NCBI GenBank assembly: GCA_017417215.1
Contig: JAFPZP010000099.1
Location: 1 to 64,000 of the forward strand
Direction: 5' to 3'
Length of the DNA: 64,000 nucleotides
Source: Candidatus Rifleibacteriota bacterium
Lineage (GTDB): Bacteria; Muiribacteriota; Ozemobacteria; Ozemobacterales; Ozemobacteraceae
Position 1 is the stretch's first letter; each line of letters starts with the position of its first letter. Position numbers and translations under genes: made by a program. The notes under the pieces are model-generated. The model had not been told where the DNA came from and did not search any database. It worked only from the letters and a program-made list of their open reading frames with translations. Below are positions 1 to 8,635 of the stretch, one piece after another.

Positions 1-554
1 CGGTGTCTTAAGGTGCCGTTATTCAATCTTGGAACGCCACAAAACATGCAACCATATTTACAGCCACGACTTATTTCTATTGGAGGTAAATATTCTGTAA
101 TATCAGAAAAACCAGGATAAAGATCTAAGTTAACATGGGCTTTTGGAGCATAATGAATACCAGGTGTAGTATTACCTGAGAGCCAGTTTTCTAGAAATTC
201 TGGAAATACTTCTTCCCCTTCGCCTACTGAGACATAGTCAAAGCCTAATTCATGGCAGGCTTTAGGTGCTGAAGTGGGTTGAGCGCCTCCACATATAGAA
301 GTTATATTCGGATATTTCCCTTTTAAATACTTAATTTCTTTGCCAACATCCAACATGTGCGGAAGCATAAAAGAATAAACAATCAGGCTTTGGGGGCTGC
401 TTAATTCTTCTTCCGGTTCTGGGTCACTACTAACCCATTTTATAAGATTGTATTTATCAAGAAGTTCAGCTTTGCAAGCACCTAAAATGGCACCGAGACT
501 AACTCGATTATATTTTTGTATTCTTATAATCAGATTTGGTTTGTCAGTTTGCAT
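1..554 (-). CDS. B12-binding / radical SAM domain protein (partial, C-terminus outside window)
   Basis: Read on the minus strand from an ATG at 554, the frame stays open to the window edge, giving 184 codons. Residues about 1-135 resemble a cobalamin-binding Rossmann domain, with a hydrophobic strand, the segment SICGGAQPTSAP and then a GEGEEVF segment typical of B12-dependent radical SAM proteins. Near the edge is ISRGCKYGCMFC, the CxxxCxxC cluster motif that binds the 4Fe-4S centre and S-adenosylmethionine. The order fits the MJ_1487-like B12/radical SAM family, though the subfamily is a guess. Its start codon lies one base after the stop of the DUF2971 gene, so the two are probably co-translated. 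The substrate cannot be predicted. Confidence 0.85.
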   Translation of the reverse strand, partial: MQTDKPNLIIRIQKYNRVSLGAILGACKAELLDKYNLIKWVSSDPEPEEELSSPQSLIVYSFMLPHMLDVGKEIKYLKGKYPNITSICGGAQPTSAPKACHELGFDYVSVGEGEEVFPEFLENWLSGNTTPGIHYAPKAHVNLDLYPGFSDITEYLPPIEISRGCKYGCMFCGVPRLNNGTLRH

Positions 555-555
555 T

Positions 556-1410
556 TTATTTCCAGTTTCTGAAAGGAATTCTAGAACTTATTATTTCTAC
601 GCTTGGAAGCTTATTCTGTTTCAAAAACATAGAAAGAGAATTCATAGCCAAATCTAGATGAGGTGAAGGTCCAACAACTATTTTCTTTATACAGTCCTTA
701 GATTCATTATCGCATAGTTTAAAGTTAAGATATGGAATAAGCGAAAAAACACCTTCACGGAATGCCATGTTTTTTTCACCGCCAGTAGCAGTAGAAACCA
801 AACGCCATTCCTGTTCTTCTATAAAGCTTTCGTCTTTAATGATTGGCGCAAGCTTACAAATACTTGTATTTATTTCTTCAATCATTTTTCCATGATCAAG
901 CATTTGTTCGCTGAATTTTTCTATCCAACAGTCTATCAGGTATTTTACCAGTTCTAGTTGAAGAGTAGGGTTATAAACACAGGGCCAAACTACGAAGTTT
1001 TGTTGTTTGGCAATAACAGAGAGTTTCTTTAAGTCGAATCCTATTGCATAGCCTTTGCCTTGTGCTGCATAACCTCTCCACTGGCTAAGCAGGTCACCGG
1101 ATTCGCAGAATGATACAGTACAGATATGGGTTTGGTCTACATTTGAAAGACTGTGTCGGATTTCATTGAGAAGACTGCGATGCTGGGAATTTTTTGCTTC
1201 TGACACCATTCGTCTCAATTCTCTTTCAAGAAGTTTAAATGTAAGGAAGACTTCATTTCTGTCATTGAGAAAATGAGCCTGTGTAGCCCACATTGTTCGT
1301 GTCGGAATTATACCTAATATGCCTTTTTGTGTGGTGTAATGGTATATGGTTTCTGGTGGTTTTAAAGGAAATACTGTTTTGTATAGGTATTTTTCAAATT
1401 TGTCTAGCAT
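556..1410 (-). CDS. DUF2971 domain protein
   Basis: This 284-residue soluble protein has the DUF2971 pattern: YHYTT near residue 24, a MWATQAHFLNDRNE segment near 40-53, LLSQWRGYAAQGKGYAIGFD in the middle and EQEWRLV in the second half. The biochemical role of the family is not established. Members often sit in defence or accessory islands. There is no signal peptide or membrane segment. The stop codon is one base from the start of the radical SAM gene downstream, which suggests one transcript. A clear Shine-Dalgarno is not visible before the ATG. The neighbouring tRNA gene lies in divergent orientation. Confidence 0.8.
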   Translation of the reverse strand: MLDKFEKYLYKTVFPLKPPETIYHYTTQKGILGIIPTRTMWATQAHFLNDRNEVFLTFKLLERELRRMVSEAKNSQHRSLLNEIRHSLSNVDQTHICTVSFCESGDLLSQWRGYAAQGKGYAIGFDLKKLSVIAKQQNFVVWPCVYNPTLQLELVKYLIDCWIEKFSEQMLDHGKMIEEINTSICKLAPIIKDESFIEEQEWRLVSTATGGEKNMAFREGVFSLIPYLNFKLCDNESKDCIKKIVVGPSPHLDLAMNSLSMFLKQNKLPSVEIISSRIPFRNWK

Positions 1411-1538
1411 TGTTAGAACCGTAGTAAAAACTAATTAATTTACTAAACTAATATAACATAATTAAATAATAAAAAAGATAATATTAAACAAATTTATTAA
1501 ATCTCAAATTTTAAGTTTTAGTCAGTGATAAAAAAAAG

Positions 1539-1567
1539 TTGACAGTTAAAATTCTCTGTGATATTAT
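1539..1567 (+). promoter_or_regulatory. Sigma-70-type promoter of tRNA-Leu
   Basis: TTGACA at 1539-1544 and TATTAT at 1562-1567 are separated by exactly 17 bases, about 30 bases before the mature tRNA 5' end at 1599. The -35 box is perfect and the -10 box differs from consensus by one base. Confidence 0.8.
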
Positions 1568-1598
1568 CGACACATACTCAAGGAGCGAAAGTTCCTTC

Positions 1599-1680
1599 GC
1601 CGGGATGGTGGAACTGGTAGACACGCACGTTTGAGGGGCGTGTGGCTTGCGCCATACGGGTTCAAGTCCCGTTCCCGGCA
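1599..1680 (+). tRNA. tRNA-Leu (anticodon GAG)
   Basis: A type II tRNA with long variable arm. The acceptor stem GCCGGGA (1599-1605) pairs fully with TCCCGGC (1673-1679), and the discriminator A is at 1680. The anticodon stem CACGT/GCGTG encloses loop TTGAGGG, giving anticodon GAG at 1633-1635. The T arm carries GGTTCAAGTCC. The 3' CCA is not encoded, so it must be added after transcription. Confidence 0.95.
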
Positions 1681-1685
1681 CTTAG

Positions 1686-1772
1686 AAAACCTCTGATAAT
1701 CAGAGTCTTGGAAAACCGCGAAACTTATCGTCAAGTTAAGCGTCAAGATTCTAAAGTTATCGGAGGTTTTTT
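1686..1772 (+). terminator. Long hairpin terminator downstream of tRNA-Leu
   Basis: AAAACCTCTGATAA (1686-1699) pairs with TTATCGGAGGTTTT (1757-1770) with one G-T wobble, and a T-run follows. A second inner stem is formed by 1702-1711 and 1743-1752. The result is a long, nested hairpin rather than a short intrinsic terminator. Confidence 0.6.
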
Positions 1773-1896
1773 ATTTGGTTAGTATTTTTAAACAAGTTTC
1801 TTCATAACTTCATTTCTTGCAAATTTTCTGAAAGTAAGATTAAATTAAAGAATGAATTGGTCACAAATTGTGTCTACTATCTATAAGGATTAATTA

Positions 1897-2448
1897 ATGA
1901 AAGACAAGGAAATCATATTAGTAGATAGCATAGAAAATAATATTTACAATTTCAGAGGTAAGAATGTGATGCTTGACTCTGATTTGGCTAGACTTTACGG
2001 GGTTGAGACAAAACGCCTGAATGAACAAGTGAAACGTAATATAAAACGTTTTCCTGAAAACTTTATGTTCGAATTAACCAAGGAAGAAGAAAAGGAAATC
2101 TTGAAGTCGCAAAATGCGACCTCAAGTTATGGTGGCAGAAGATCTAGGATAAAAGCATTCACAGAACATGGAGCTTTAATGCTGGCAAACGTTTTAAAAA
2201 CAGATAGAGCTATTGAAGTCAGTATACTAGTTATAGAAGCATTTGTAAAAATACGTCAAATGGCTTTAACAAATGAGGATTTAGCAAGAAGACTTACTGA
2301 TTTGGAAAAGGTTTCTAAAAGTTTAGGTAAAGAAACGAAGGAACTTAGAAACAGCATAGACACAATAATGCAAACAATAAATGGAATGATGATACAGCAT
2401 CCACCCAAAAAACAACAAATTGGCTTCAAGACAGATAATAAAAACTAA
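1897..2448 (+). CDS. ORF6N domain DNA-binding protein
   Basis: A 183-residue protein with an N-terminal ORF6N domain (about residues 15-100): GKNVMLDSDLARLYGVETKRLNEQVKRN without its usual neighbours, then KRFPENFMFELT and the EHGALMLANVL segment. This family is common in phages and phage-derived loci and is thought to bind DNA. The C-terminal third is a predicted coiled coil (LTDLEKVSKSLGKETKELRNS, near 135-155) that may mediate oligomerisation. An AAGGA motif lies 9 bases before the ATG. The palindrome CACAAATTGTG at 1862-1872, just upstream, could be an operator, but this is inference. No other phage genes are adjacent, so it looks like a stand-alone remnant or regulator. Confidence 0.85.
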   Translation: MKDKEIILVDSIENNIYNFRGKNVMLDSDLARLYGVETKRLNEQVKRNIKRFPENFMFELTKEEEKEILKSQNATSSYGGRRSRIKAFTEHGALMLANVLKTDRAIEVSILVIEAFVKIRQMALTNEDLARRLTDLEKVSKSLGKETKELRNSIDTIMQTINGMMIQHPPKKQQIGFKTDNKN

Positions 2449-2467
2449 AGTTTTTTAAGCAATAACA

Positions 2468-2500
2468 AAAAAGCACCTGGTTCTGAACCAGGTGCTTTTT
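2468..2500. terminator. Bidirectional intrinsic terminator
   Basis: The stem AAAAAGCACCTGGTTC (2468-2483) and GAACCAGGTGCTTTTT (2485-2500) is perfect. T-runs are present in both directions. It lies between the convergent ORF6N gene and the SH3/amidase-like gene and can serve both. Confidence 0.9.
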
Positions 2501-2517
2501 AATTTTTAATGTTATTT

Positions 2518-3588
2518 TTAAGGTAAAGCCCAGCCCAAATACTGTTTGGAGCCAATCATTTGGGAGAGGGTCATTGTTGTAATACCATTATGACCTGTCC
2601 AACCGGAAGTTATAACCATTGGTTCACCGTTAGCAGCGACTTCACCAGTTGCCATAAATACATGACCATATTTGCTTTTGGCTGTTGGAGCAGTAAACAT
2701 AATTGCGCCAGCAGGCGGATTTTTGTCTGTATGAATCATTCCGTCTCTTTTAAAATTCTTATATGCTCCATAAGCATCACGAGCAGACATCTGTGGTATT
2801 TTTCTTCCCCAGGCAGAGGCTACAAAAGCACAACACCAATGATTCCAACAGGTTTCATCCTGTGAAATTTTGTTGTTATTTCGGTTAAACCCTTTTTTTG
2901 TTCCACCAGCCATCTGGTCTTTTGCCCAGGTTATTGCCCCAGCTGCAGTTCCATCGCCTTGTTTCTGACCAATAACGGATTCTTTAAAAGGAAGATTAGA
3001 AGTGTTAGTGGTTGAAAGTGTGGGATTATAACTAGAGCTCATTAAAGGAGCAGAAGTATTTGTGCTTGAACTAGTGGTAGATTTTGAAACTGTGCTGTTG
3101 CTTGAAGTAGTGCTGCTATTTGTGGTTCGAGCTATATAACCACCGCTTTTACAATTACCAGGATAGTCTGGTTCTATTCGGCTAGCTGGTTTTGCGTCTG
3201 TAGATACATAATTTTTATGCAGATAGCCTATTTTTCCATTAATATTTACTTTATAAAATTCACCTTCTTCACCTATTATGGTGCACTTTGTGTTATTGGT
3301 GTAAGAACCGAGAACAGGACCCCAGGGATATTCCCTTAATCTTAAGGATGTATTTACTTTTATAGTTCCTTCTATTGAGATTTCTTTTTCTGTTGGGGAT
3401 TCGGCTTTATTATTTGTTTTTTCTGGGCGTTTATTATCTTCTTCTATTACTTGGCCATTGGGTCTAACATAAACGCAGGTTCCATCATTAGAAAGTCTGA
3501 TATCCATAGGGGAATCTGCCTGTAATAAACTACAGCCTATTGCTAATATAATAATGGAGCTTATTATAAATCTTATTTTTCTAATCAT
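2518..3588 (-). CDS. SH3-domain cell-wall hydrolase-like lipoprotein
   Basis: 356 residues. The N-terminus is a signal peptide ending in a lipobox-like LAIGC (near residue 19). Residues about 70-130 form a bacterial SH3 domain (LRLREYPWGPVLGSY, then GYLHKNYV). A Ser/Thr/Asn-rich linker covers about 145-205. The C-terminal 150 residues look like a CHAP/NlpC-type amidase: candidate catalytic Cys in CWNHWCCAFVASAWGR and candidate catalytic His in YGHVFMATG. The likely role is cutting or remodelling peptidoglycan in the periplasm, inferred from domain type. Which of the two adjacent Cys is the nucleophile is unclear. No convincing Shine-Dalgarno precedes the ATG. It is monocistronic and ends at the shared terminator at 2468-2500. 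Confidence 0.75.
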   Translation of the reverse strand: MIRKIRFIISSIIILAIGCSLLQADSPMDIRLSNDGTCVYVRPNGQVIEEDNKRPEKTNNKAESPTEKEISIEGTIKVNTSLRLREYPWGPVLGSYTNNTKCTIIGEEGEFYKVNINGKIGYLHKNYVSTDAKPASRIEPDYPGNCKSGGYIARTTNSSTTSSNSTVSKSTTSSSTNTSAPLMSSSYNPTLSTTNTSNLPFKESVIGQKQGDGTAAGAITWAKDQMAGGTKKGFNRNNNKISQDETCWNHWCCAFVASAWGRKIPQMSARDAYGAYKNFKRDGMIHTDKNPPAGAIMFTAPTAKSKYGHVFMATGEVAANGEPMVITSGWTGHNGITTMTLSQMIGSKQYLGWALP

Positions 3589-3676
3589 TGCCCATATATA
3601 CCTTATGATAAATTATTTATATAATTGTACACATAAAAATCTATACAGGCAAGAGGATAAAAAAGTATATTGTAAA

Positions 3677-5095
3677 CTACAGATTATCTATGAATATAGC
3701 TAGAACAACCAGCGGAGCTACCCATTTAATAATGAATATCCAGGCAGACATGAATGGAAAGTTTAAGGTTCCCTGATTAGTAATTTCTTTTAAACAAGAA
3801 TTAAATACATAACCATTTGTTACTACATCTGGATTACCTTTTTGATTTCTAACAATAATAGTTTCATATCTCAGTCCACCATCCCATATCCAGCCGACAC
3901 AGATAGCTAACATTATTCCACCAAATGGCATAAGAATATTTGAAGCTATAAAGTCCATAGAATCAAAAATACTTTTGCCTGGGAAAATGTTTATATGGCT
4001 TAAAAGACCAAAACTCAAAGAACAGGGGATTCCTAAGAGGAATATTATTATAGAAACCAAAGTAGTTGCACCAAATCTCTTCATGTGCCCTTTGTCTGTA
4101 ATATATGAAACCAGACCTTCTAGCATGGATATAGAAGAGGTTAAAGCAGCAAACAACATTAAAGTAAAGAATATTATTGAAATAAAGAACCCCATCGGCA
4201 TTTTTGCAAAAACAGCTGGCAAAGTAATAAAGATTAGTGCAGGTCCTGCGGTAGGTTCAAATTTAAAAGCAAAAACGGCTGGCATTATTGCTATTGTTGC
4301 TAGTAAAGCTACTAAGGTGTCTATTATCGGAATAGAAATAGAGGACTTGAACAGATTATCTTTTTTACTTAAATAGCTGCCATAGGTGAGCATGGCGCCC
4401 ATTCCTAAGGATAACGAGAAGAATACCTGACCTACTGCAACTAAAATTGTCTTGCCGTTAACTTTTGAAAAATCTGGGTGGAATATGAATTTTACTCCTT
4501 CCCAGCTCCCATCTAACGAGAGTGTTCTAAAAGTTACTATAAGAAGGATAATCAGCAAAGCTGGCATCATTATTTTTGAATATTTTTCGATACCTTTTTC
4601 AACTCCTAAGGCAACGATAAGGTAGTTCATCACAGAGAAAATGAATAAGGTTATGATAGGGTAGGTAGGATTAGAAGTATAATTTGCAAAAATCTGGGCA
4701 TAGTCTGGATTTTCACCGAAGCTGACAAAGCTATGATATAAATAGTATATAATCCATCCACCTACGACAGGATAAAAGGATAACAATATAAAACCGGTAA
4801 CCAAGCCCATTGCTCCAACCCATTTCAATTTTGGTGAAATCAAACCGTATGAGCCAACAGGATTTAATTGTCCGAATCTTCCAATGGTAATCTCAGCAAT
4901 AACAAGAGGAACTCCTATAAAAACCAGTAAGAGCGCATATATGACAATAAAGGCACTTCCACCATTTTGTCCTACCAAATATGGGAATTTCCAAAGGTTG
5001 CCTAGACCTACTGCTGAGCCAGCAGCAGCCATAATAAAACCAAATGTGGATGACCAATGTGCTCTGTTAGAAGATTGACTGTTATCGTTATCCAT
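3677..5095 (-). CDS. Sodium-dependent neurotransmitter symporter family (NSS/SNF) transporter
   Basis: 472 residues with about 11-12 membrane segments. The family signature GSAVGLGNLWKFPY lies in the first membrane helix, followed by VGQNGGSAF. The sixth helix region has VGQVFFSLSLGMGAM. Members use the sodium gradient to import amino acids, and the substrate here is probably an amino acid but is not readable from sequence. I place the start at the ATG at 5093-5095, because a GAGG motif lies 7-10 bases before it and the family signature begins about 25 residues later. The longer frame to 5173 has no ribosome binding site. Probably transcribed alone. Confidence 0.9.
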   Translation of the reverse strand: MDNDNSQSSNRAHWSSTFGFIMAAAGSAVGLGNLWKFPYLVGQNGGSAFIVIYALLLVFIGVPLVIAEITIGRFGQLNPVGSYGLISPKLKWVGAMGLVTGFILLSFYPVVGGWIIYYLYHSFVSFGENPDYAQIFANYTSNPTYPIITLFIFSVMNYLIVALGVEKGIEKYSKIMMPALLIILLIVTFRTLSLDGSWEGVKFIFHPDFSKVNGKTILVAVGQVFFSLSLGMGAMLTYGSYLSKKDNLFKSSISIPIIDTLVALLATIAIMPAVFAFKFEPTAGPALIFITLPAVFAKMPMGFFISIIFFTLMLFAALTSSISMLEGLVSYITDKGHMKRFGATTLVSIIIFLLGIPCSLSFGLLSHINIFPGKSIFDSMDFIASNILMPFGGIMLAICVGWIWDGGLRYETIIVRNQKGNPDVVTNGYVFNSCLKEITNQGTLNFPFMSAWIFIIKWVAPLVVLAIFIDNL

Positions 5096-5204
5096 CGCTT
5101 GCCTCGATTTGTATTGTGAATAAAAAAGTGTATTTAGATGAGTGACAAAAATTCTACCCGAAAAATGTAACAAAAGCGAGCAATTTTTTATTTTAGGTTA
5201 AAAA

Positions 5205-6491
5205 TTATATTTTTAGTCTACCTATCCAAAGCTTTCTTCCGCATTGAAGCCATTCAATGTTATCTAAACCATTGATTTTTTCTGAAGTAATTAACCTGTC
5301 TTGGGGTCTCATTTGTTCGACCCATTCTTCATAATAATCAGGAAGAGGTATTTTTTTGTCTTTTATCATTTTTTGAATATTTAAAATATTTTCTTTTTCT
5401 TTTTTGAATAAAGAGAAGTTGTTGAGATAAATATAAGAGATTTTTGAATCAGGATTCTGGTAATATTGGGAAATAGCAAAATTGAGATTGTCGTTGTAGA
5501 TGATTCCATCTGCTTCTGGAGCCCAACTTTGCAATTCTTTGCAGGAAAAATCTACTGGTGTTGTTTCTATGGCTGTTTTGCTATATCTTCCAAGACCATC
5601 GTGGGTGGCCAAAATAGTAAAGATAGAAAGAATGTATAAACCCATGCAGAATTTTACTCTAAATTGTTTGAAACATGAGGCATTTTGAATTATTTCTGAA
5701 ATCTGCTGCGAAAACCATATTAAGAGTAATGTGTCTCTGAACAAAGCTAAATCAATGTAACCGAAATTAATAATCAACTGGAGAAAAAGAGCAGAAAATA
5801 AAATTGGATTATTAAAATTATTAATTATTTTGCAACCCTTTTTGTAAGCCTTTATCCAGAGTATTATAAATGCAAAGAATAACCAGCAATTTTCTACTAT
5901 TATGGGAACGAAGTCTGGTAATTGCAGAGAACAAATATGGCTATAGCTTAGATTCATTTCGTTGATAGAATATACTTCTGGCGGAATAATGATACGAAGT
6001 ATGAAGATGTAAAAGATAATTCCTAAGGAACTTGATTTGGGGTTTTCTTTAATGTCTTCTATAAAAATGGTGATTACTGACAACAAAAGTAGGCAAAGCA
6101 ATATCTGAGGCGAACAATTTAAAATACGTAATATAAAATTACCGTTTGCCAGCATTAAAATAGACATTGAGGCAAACCAGGCTGTTATATTGAGACTAGA
6201 ACAAAGACCAATTATATTAAATAATATGAAAATACTTGTAACTATATAGATAAGGTTTTTTTCTTTCGCTTTATCATAAATAGTTGTATTGGTTTTTATG
6301 CTTTCTTTTATTGTTTCATCACTTAATGGGATGTCACCGTTTTGTGTTAATGCAGAGCTAATGAGCATTGCATAATTAGGAGACCAGCCATAAGAAAGAA
6401 TCTTTAATGGAACAAAGACGAGAATAATAGAAACAATAAGAAGAGAAAAGCCTTTAAAAATACAATTTGTAAAAGAACTTAATATATTCAA
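5205..6491 (-). CDS. Polytopic membrane protein, paralogue of the gene at 8636-10102
   Basis: 428 residues with roughly ten hydrophobic helices and a soluble C-terminal tail. It aligns by eye with the 488-residue protein at 8636-10102: both have I-L-S-x-G near the start of the first loop, a (D)GIIYND(N/D)(L/M)N segment in the tail, a D-R-(L/I) segment, and a C-terminal W-(L/I)-x-x-G-(R/K)-x-L-(W/Y)-I-G. The architecture resembles GT-C glycosyltransferases that use lipid-linked sugars. The paralogue has an acidic TDD in the first loop, and this protein has SPN there, so it may be catalytically changed. It is the last gene of a four-gene envelope cluster, 21 bases after the flavoprotein gene. 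Function is inferred only. Confidence 0.6.
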   Translation of the reverse strand: MNILSSFTNCIFKGFSLLIVSIILVFVPLKILSYGWSPNYAMLISSALTQNGDIPLSDETIKESIKTNTTIYDKAKEKNLIYIVTSIFILFNIIGLCSSLNITAWFASMSILMLANGNFILRILNCSPQILLCLLLLSVITIFIEDIKENPKSSSLGIIFYIFILRIIIPPEVYSINEMNLSYSHICSLQLPDFVPIIVENCWLFFAFIILWIKAYKKGCKIINNFNNPILFSALFLQLIINFGYIDLALFRDTLLLIWFSQQISEIIQNASCFKQFRVKFCMGLYILSIFTILATHDGLGRYSKTAIETTPVDFSCKELQSWAPEADGIIYNDNLNFAISQYYQNPDSKISYIYLNNFSLFKKEKENILNIQKMIKDKKIPLPDYYEEWVEQMRPQDRLITSEKINGLDNIEWLQCGRKLWIGRLKI

Positions 6492-6512
6492 AAGCTTTTC
6501 TCCTCTGTTTAT

Positions 6513-8093
6513 TTATTGTTCCTGCTTTTGGGTGGTTTCATGGTATTCTTTTTCAGTGTTGACTTTCCAGATGATTGATTTATCTGTTTTACCGCAAATA
6601 GCTCTTACAGCTTCTATAGAAGTCATCATTGAATGGTCCATGTTGTTGTATCTGTGTTGTCCGTTTCTACCAATGCAGTAAAGATTGCTGAACTTTTCTA
6701 AATAATCCTGAACTTCGTTGAATCTGTCATAAGTTCCAAAGTAAGCAGGATAGGCTTTCTTCATTTTTATTCTTACAGAATCTTTTACATCTGCTTTGTC
6801 TATTATGCCTATCTTGTCGAGTTCATCTATGGCGAATTTGATAAACTCATCTTCTGCCATATTCCACATCTTATCGCCTTCGGTGCAGAAATATTCTAAT
6901 CCTATCCAGACAGAATGTTCCGGGTCTTTGAGCATATAAGGAGACCAGTTGTTGAATATTTGAAGTCTTCCTAGCTTAACTTCACGTTCTTGAATATATA
7001 TCCAGCAGTCAGGAACAATGTTACCGAGAGTTTTAATATTGGTAGTGTTTTTAATTTTTAATTTGTCTACCAATAAGCCTACTGTTATAAAATCTCTGTA
7101 TGGAAGGCCTTCTGCAATTTCTTTTACATTGTCAGGAGTTTCTGAGGGTAAAGATCTGACCAAATCTTTAATTGGCATAGAGGATAAGAAGTAATCGCCA
7201 GTTATTATTTTTTCTTCACCGTTTTGTATGAACCCTACAGCTTTTATTTTGTTAACGCCATTTTCGTTTATTGTTTCAATTTTGCTAACTTCGGCATTAA
7301 GGTATATTTCTCCACCTAGTTTTCTTACTTCTTCAGCCATTGTTTCCCAATATTGCCCTGGTCCAAACTTAGGGTATATATAAGATTCAATTAAAGAAGT
7401 TTCAACTTTTTGTTGTTTTATAAAAGGTTTTGTCAGAGCAGTGAGAAATACTTTGAGTATGGATAAACCTTTTACTCTTTGAGCTCCCCATGAAGCGTCT
7501 ATTTTTGAAGGATGAACTCCCCATAGTTTTTCTGTATAATCTTCAAAGAACATTTTATATAAAGGTTCTCCGAAACGGTTAATATAGAAATCTTCTAATG
7601 AGTTTTCCTTTCGTTTATGAATCATGCTTTTGATATAGCCAAAGCCAGCATGAATAGTTCTTGATAACCCCATATTAGTAAAAGTCTGGAGCTTAATAGA
7701 AATAGGATAATCAAAGAATTTCTTTAAATAAAATATTCTTGAAACTCTATTGCGGCGAAGCATGACTATATCTTCTTTTTCTGGGTCAGGACCATTTGGA
7801 GCCAAATCTTTTGTCTTGCCAAGTTTAATGTCATCTATGGAGTTAGCACCCTGTATAGGCATTATTTCATTCCATATTTTTTCTACTTCAGGAATTTTTG
7901 TAAAAAATCTATGTCCGCCTATATCTATTCTGTTATCTTTAAATCTGGCTGTTCTTGAAATGCCGCCTATCTGGTCGGTGGCTTCCAGAATTATCGGTTT
8001 AATACCGGTTTCTTTGAGTAGTTGATAGCCGGCAGTAAGACCAGCAGGACCTGCCCCAATAATAATTGCTTTTCCGTTTAAATTTTTGTCCAT
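6513..8093 (-). CDS. FAD-dependent oxidoreductase, UDP-galactopyranose mutase-like
   Basis: 526 residues. The N-terminus carries a dinucleotide-binding motif, [18 protein letters not shown], then an acidic strand end ([14 protein letters not shown]) and [11 protein letters not shown]. The C-terminus has [19 protein letters not shown] followed by a helix, as in UDP-galactopyranose mutase and protoporphyrinogen-oxidase-like flavoproteins. No signal peptide is seen. Position between GtrA (5 bases upstream) and a GT-C-like protein suggests a role in making or modifying a nucleotide- or lipid-linked sugar for the envelope. Whether it is a true mutase cannot be decided here, and 526 residues is longer than classical mutases (about 370-400). 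Confidence 0.75.
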   Translation of the reverse strand: MDKNLNGKAIIIGAGPAGLTAGYQLLKETGIKPIILEATDQIGGISRTARFKDNRIDIGGHRFFTKIPEVEKIWNEIMPIQGANSIDDIKLGKTKDLAPNGPDPEKEDIVMLRRNRVSRIFYLKKFFDYPISIKLQTFTNMGLSRTIHAGFGYIKSMIHKRKENSLEDFYINRFGEPLYKMFFEDYTEKLWGVHPSKIDASWGAQRVKGLSILKVFLTALTKPFIKQQKVETSLIESYIYPKFGPGQYWETMAEEVRKLGGEIYLNAEVSKIETINENGVNKIKAVGFIQNGEEKIITGDYFLSSMPIKDLVRSLPSETPDNVKEIAEGLPYRDFITVGLLVDKLKIKNTTNIKTLGNIVPDCWIYIQEREVKLGRLQIFNNWSPYMLKDPEHSVWIGLEYFCTEGDKMWNMAEDEFIKFAIDELDKIGIIDKADVKDSVRIKMKKAYPAYFGTYDRFNEVQDYLEKFSNLYCIGRNGQHRYNNMDHSMMTSIEAVRAICGKTDKSIIWKVNTEKEYHETTQKQEQ

Positions 8094-8098
8094 TTCTT

Positions 8099-8578
8099 TT
8101 ACCTGAATATAATAATTTTTCTAGCTGCATAATTCCAAAATAAAACTATAGCAGTAACAATACATTTGACAATAAGATAACCATATTTGACAAAGTCATA
8201 ATGAATGAAGTTTCCAATCCAAGTTAAACAAGTGTCTAACTGATTCTTTAATAAACTGCATCCTATATACATTCCTAGCTCTGTAAGACTTAAACCAATT
8301 AAACCTATTATAACAAAAATAAAGAAAGATTTGGAATCTCTTCCTTTCCCTAGATCTTTTGGTTGAATAAAGACAAACTTTAAAGATAGAACGTAATTAA
8401 CTGTTAGACCTATCAAAAAGCTTAGTGCTGTCGATAGGTATATGCCATAGGCCACATTTTTGAAAACAAATTCTTTGAAAAGAAACAAAGAACCAAAGTC
8501 TGCAATAAAAGCAATTCCTCCGACTACTACATAACGGAGAAATTCTAAAATTGTTATTTTTAGTTTTTCTTTTTCCAT
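8099..8578 (-). CDS. GtrA family membrane protein
   Basis: 159 residues with four membrane helices. The N-terminal [20 protein letters not shown] matches the GtrA family, and the last helix ends in [11 protein letters not shown], also typical. GtrA proteins are thought to help flip polyprenyl-phosphate-linked sugars across the inner membrane. The usual partner, a family 2 polyprenyl-phosphate glycosyltransferase, is not in this cluster. The gene lies 57 bases after the GT-C-like gene and 5 bases before the flavoprotein gene. Confidence 0.88.
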   Translation of the reverse strand: MEKEKLKITILEFLRYVVVGGIAFIADFGSLFLFKEFVFKNVAYGIYLSTALSFLIGLTVNYVLSLKFVFIQPKDLGKGRDSKSFFIFVIIGLIGLSLTELGMYIGCSLLKNQLDTCLTWIGNFIHYDFVKYGYLIVKCIVTAIVLFWNYAARKIIIFR

Positions 8579-8635
8579 TTTTTTACAAGTTTCAAGCTAA
8601 GGAGTCTTGCTTGACAAAGAGATTAGAAACATTTG

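Noticed and set aside
1564-1746. 60-residue minus-strand ORF over tRNA-Leu(GAG)
   Set aside because: It is antisense to a clear tRNA gene and has no ribosome binding site.
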